The translations under genes were made by a program, and so were the position numbers. A DNA stretch of 64,000 bases from Nitratireductor arenosus (GTDB lineage: Bacteria; Pseudomonadota; Alphaproteobacteria; Rhizobiales; Rhizobiaceae), in assembly GCF_009742725.1 (NCBI RefSeq), contig NZ_WPHG01000003.1:806001-870000 (forward strand), written 5' to 3'. Numbering within the stretch: position 1 is the first letter of the stretch; each line of letters begins with the position of its first letter. The notes beneath the pieces were generated by a model that searched no databases, was not told the origin of the DNA, and saw only the letters and a list, made by a program, of their open reading frames with translations. This document shows positions 62,855 to 64,000 of this stretch, piece after piece.

Positions 62855-62956
62855 GGTGGGATTGATCGCGCTCTTGACAGCCGATGCGGCTTGTCGACCG
62901 ATACCGCCTGTGCGATAGGCTTGCGGGAGCTTGATCGGTGCAGGAAAGGTAGGGCG

Positions 62957-63769
62957 ATGGCGGGTGGAAACGGGCTTATGGCGGGAAAGCGCGGTCTCAT
63001 CATGGGCGTCGCCAACAACCGTTCCATCGCCTGGGGCATCGCAAAATCATGCGCCAAACACGGGGCTGAACTGGCGTTGACCTATCAGGGCGAGGCGCTG
63101 AAGAAACGGGTCGATCCGCTGGCGGCAGAACTCGGCGCGCACGTTGCCGGGCATTGCGACGTGACCGAGGAGGACACCATCGCCGCTGTGTTCGAGGGGC
63201 TCAGGCAGAAATGGGGCCGGCTCGACTTTCTGGTGCATGCGATCGCTTTCTCCGACAAGGAGGAGCTCGACGGTCGCTATATCGACACCTCGCGCGAGAA
63301 TTTTCGCCGTACGATGGATATTTCCGCCTACTCGCTGACCACGATCGCCAGACATGCCGAGCCGCTGATGAGCACCGGCGGATCGATCCTGACGCTGACC
63401 TATTACGGCGCGGAAAAGGTGATGCCGCACTACAATGTGATGGGCGTCGCCAAGGCGGCCCTGGAAGCCAGCGTGCGCTACCTGGCCGTCGACATGGGCG
63501 CCAACGGTATCCGCGTCAACGCGTTGTCGGCCGGCCCGATCAAGACGCTTGCCGCGTCCGGCATCGGCGATTTCCGCTACATCCTTAAATGGAACGAATA
63601 CAACGCCCCTCTGAAGCGCACCGTCACCATCGACGAGGTCGGCGACGCCGGCCTGTATTTTCTGTCCGACCTGTCGCGGGGGGTGACCGGAGAGGTTCAC
63701 CATGTCGATTCGGGTTATCATGTCGTGGGCATGAAGGCGGTCGACGCGCCGGACATCTCCACCGTCTGA
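62957..63769 (+). CDS. fabI: Enoyl-ACP reductase (NADH), FabI
   Basis: Final reduction of fatty-acid elongation. The 270-residue SDR-like protein has GVANNRSIAWGIAK (17-30) binding NADH, HAIAFSDKEEL (94-104), and the FabI catalytic pattern Y159-X6-K166 in MPHYNVMGVAKAA; SAGPIKTLAASGI is the substrate loop. ATG 62957 follows AGGG. J-domain gene - fabI - histidine phosphatase order is common in rhizobia. Confidence 0.95.
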   Translation: MAGGNGLMAGKRGLIMGVANNRSIAWGIAKSCAKHGAELALTYQGEALKKRVDPLAAELGAHVAGHCDVTEEDTIAAVFEGLRQKWGRLDFLVHAIAFSDKEELDGRYIDTSRENFRRTMDISAYSLTTIARHAEPLMSTGGSILTLTYYGAEKVMPHYNVMGVAKAALEASVRYLAVDMGANGIRVNALSAGPIKTLAASGIGDFRYILKWNEYNAPLKRTVTIDEVGDAGLYFLSDLSRGVTGEVHHVDSGYHVVGMKAVDAPDISTV

Positions 63770-63815
63770 GCGGTTTGCCGCCCTGCCGAAAAATGATCGC
63801 GAAAGCGTGCCTGCA

Positions 63816-64000
63816 ATGTTTCCGCTCGTCCATTTCGTGCGCCATGGCCAGACCGACTGGAACGCCGAATTGCGCTTCCAGGGGCAGGTCGAAATCGACA
63901 TCAACGACACCGGGCGCATGCAGGCGCGCCGCAACGGCAGAGCACTCGCACACCTGATCGACGATCCGTCCGGCTTCGAGTTCGTCGCCAGCCCGCTGCG
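63816..64000 (+). CDS. Histidine phosphatase (phosphoglycerate mutase-like), 3' truncated
   Basis: The frame begins with ATG at 63816 and runs off the window. MFPLVHFVRHGQTDWNAELR contains the RHG catalytic motif (R9-H10-G11) of the histidine phosphatase superfamily, followed by FQGQVEIDINDTGR. The 61 codons visible correspond to the first third of a family member. It is downstream of fabI by 46 bases. The phosphatase or mutase substrate is unknown. Confidence 0.88.
   Translation, partial: MFPLVHFVRHGQTDWNAELRFQGQVEIDINDTGRMQARRNGRALAHLIDDPSGFEFVASPL

Noticed and set aside
62874-62902. TTGACA with a downstream hexamer considered as a fabI promoter
   Set aside because: At 17-base spacing the downstream hexamer (ACCGAT) matches the -10 consensus at only two positions; left uncalled.

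Overview
The window is GC-rich, densely coded chromosome of an alphaproteobacterium, most likely a Hyphomicrobiales (Rhizobiales) member. Supporting this: an F0-only ATP synthase operon with a divided b/b' stalk (atpI-B-E-F'-F) next to rnhB; the run S49 peptidase - TrmN6-like methyltransferase - DUF2007 - polyprenyl synthase - TPR protein - glyQ - glyS; a BacA/SbmA transporter; tripartite tricarboxylate (TTT) transport genes; and a DUF6101 gene. No rRNA, tRNA, CRISPR array, transposase or integrase was seen.

Layout. 1-8.3 kb: carboxylic-acid catabolism, with a PEP-mutase/isocitrate-lyase-type lyase (cut by the window edge), tctA-tctB-SDR on the minus strand and a divergent FAD oxidoreductase-tctC pair, then a TetR/NmrA-like pair with a tandem operator. 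8.3-15.7 kb: a salvage regulon with mtnK-mtnA diverging from a three-gene sugar-type ABC importer, closed by a SorC-family regulator; both promoter regions carry TGTCAAT/ATTGACA dyads. 15.8-25.4 kb: mixed accessory and housekeeping genes, including an ArsC-like protein, LysR, DUF1127, an ArsR-SRPBCC-DUF899 operon with a hexanucleotide microsatellite in a leader, a BCCT transporter, an MFS transporter, BacA, a polysaccharide deacetylase and NnrU.

25.5-50.2 kb is mostly conserved core: YfgM-like protein, der, SleB-type hydrolase, F0 operon, rnhB, radical SAM, MoaB, ispE, S49 peptidase, methyltransferase, prenyl synthase, TPR-LysM protein, two paralogous six-cysteine secreted proteins, glyQ, glyS, a Sua5-type enzyme and an FAD-linked oxidase.

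50.2-53.8 kb is a looser, locally AT-rich island. An XRE regulator is followed by a 27-codon peptide gene, a strong 14-bp hairpin and a SagB-type flavin dehydrogenase whose N-terminus looks like a RiPP recognition element. This looks like a minimal, YcaO-free peptide-modification (RiPP) operon and is the best candidate here for an undescribed system.

53.8-64 kb returns to core genes: DUF6101, ubiA, an HxlR/carboxymuconolactone-decarboxylase pair, purD, a small Zn-ribbon-like protein, acyl-CoA dehydrogenase plus enoyl-CoA hydratase, pdxH, an RT0821-type lipoprotein, a J-domain protein, fabI and the start of a histidine phosphatase cut by the right edge.
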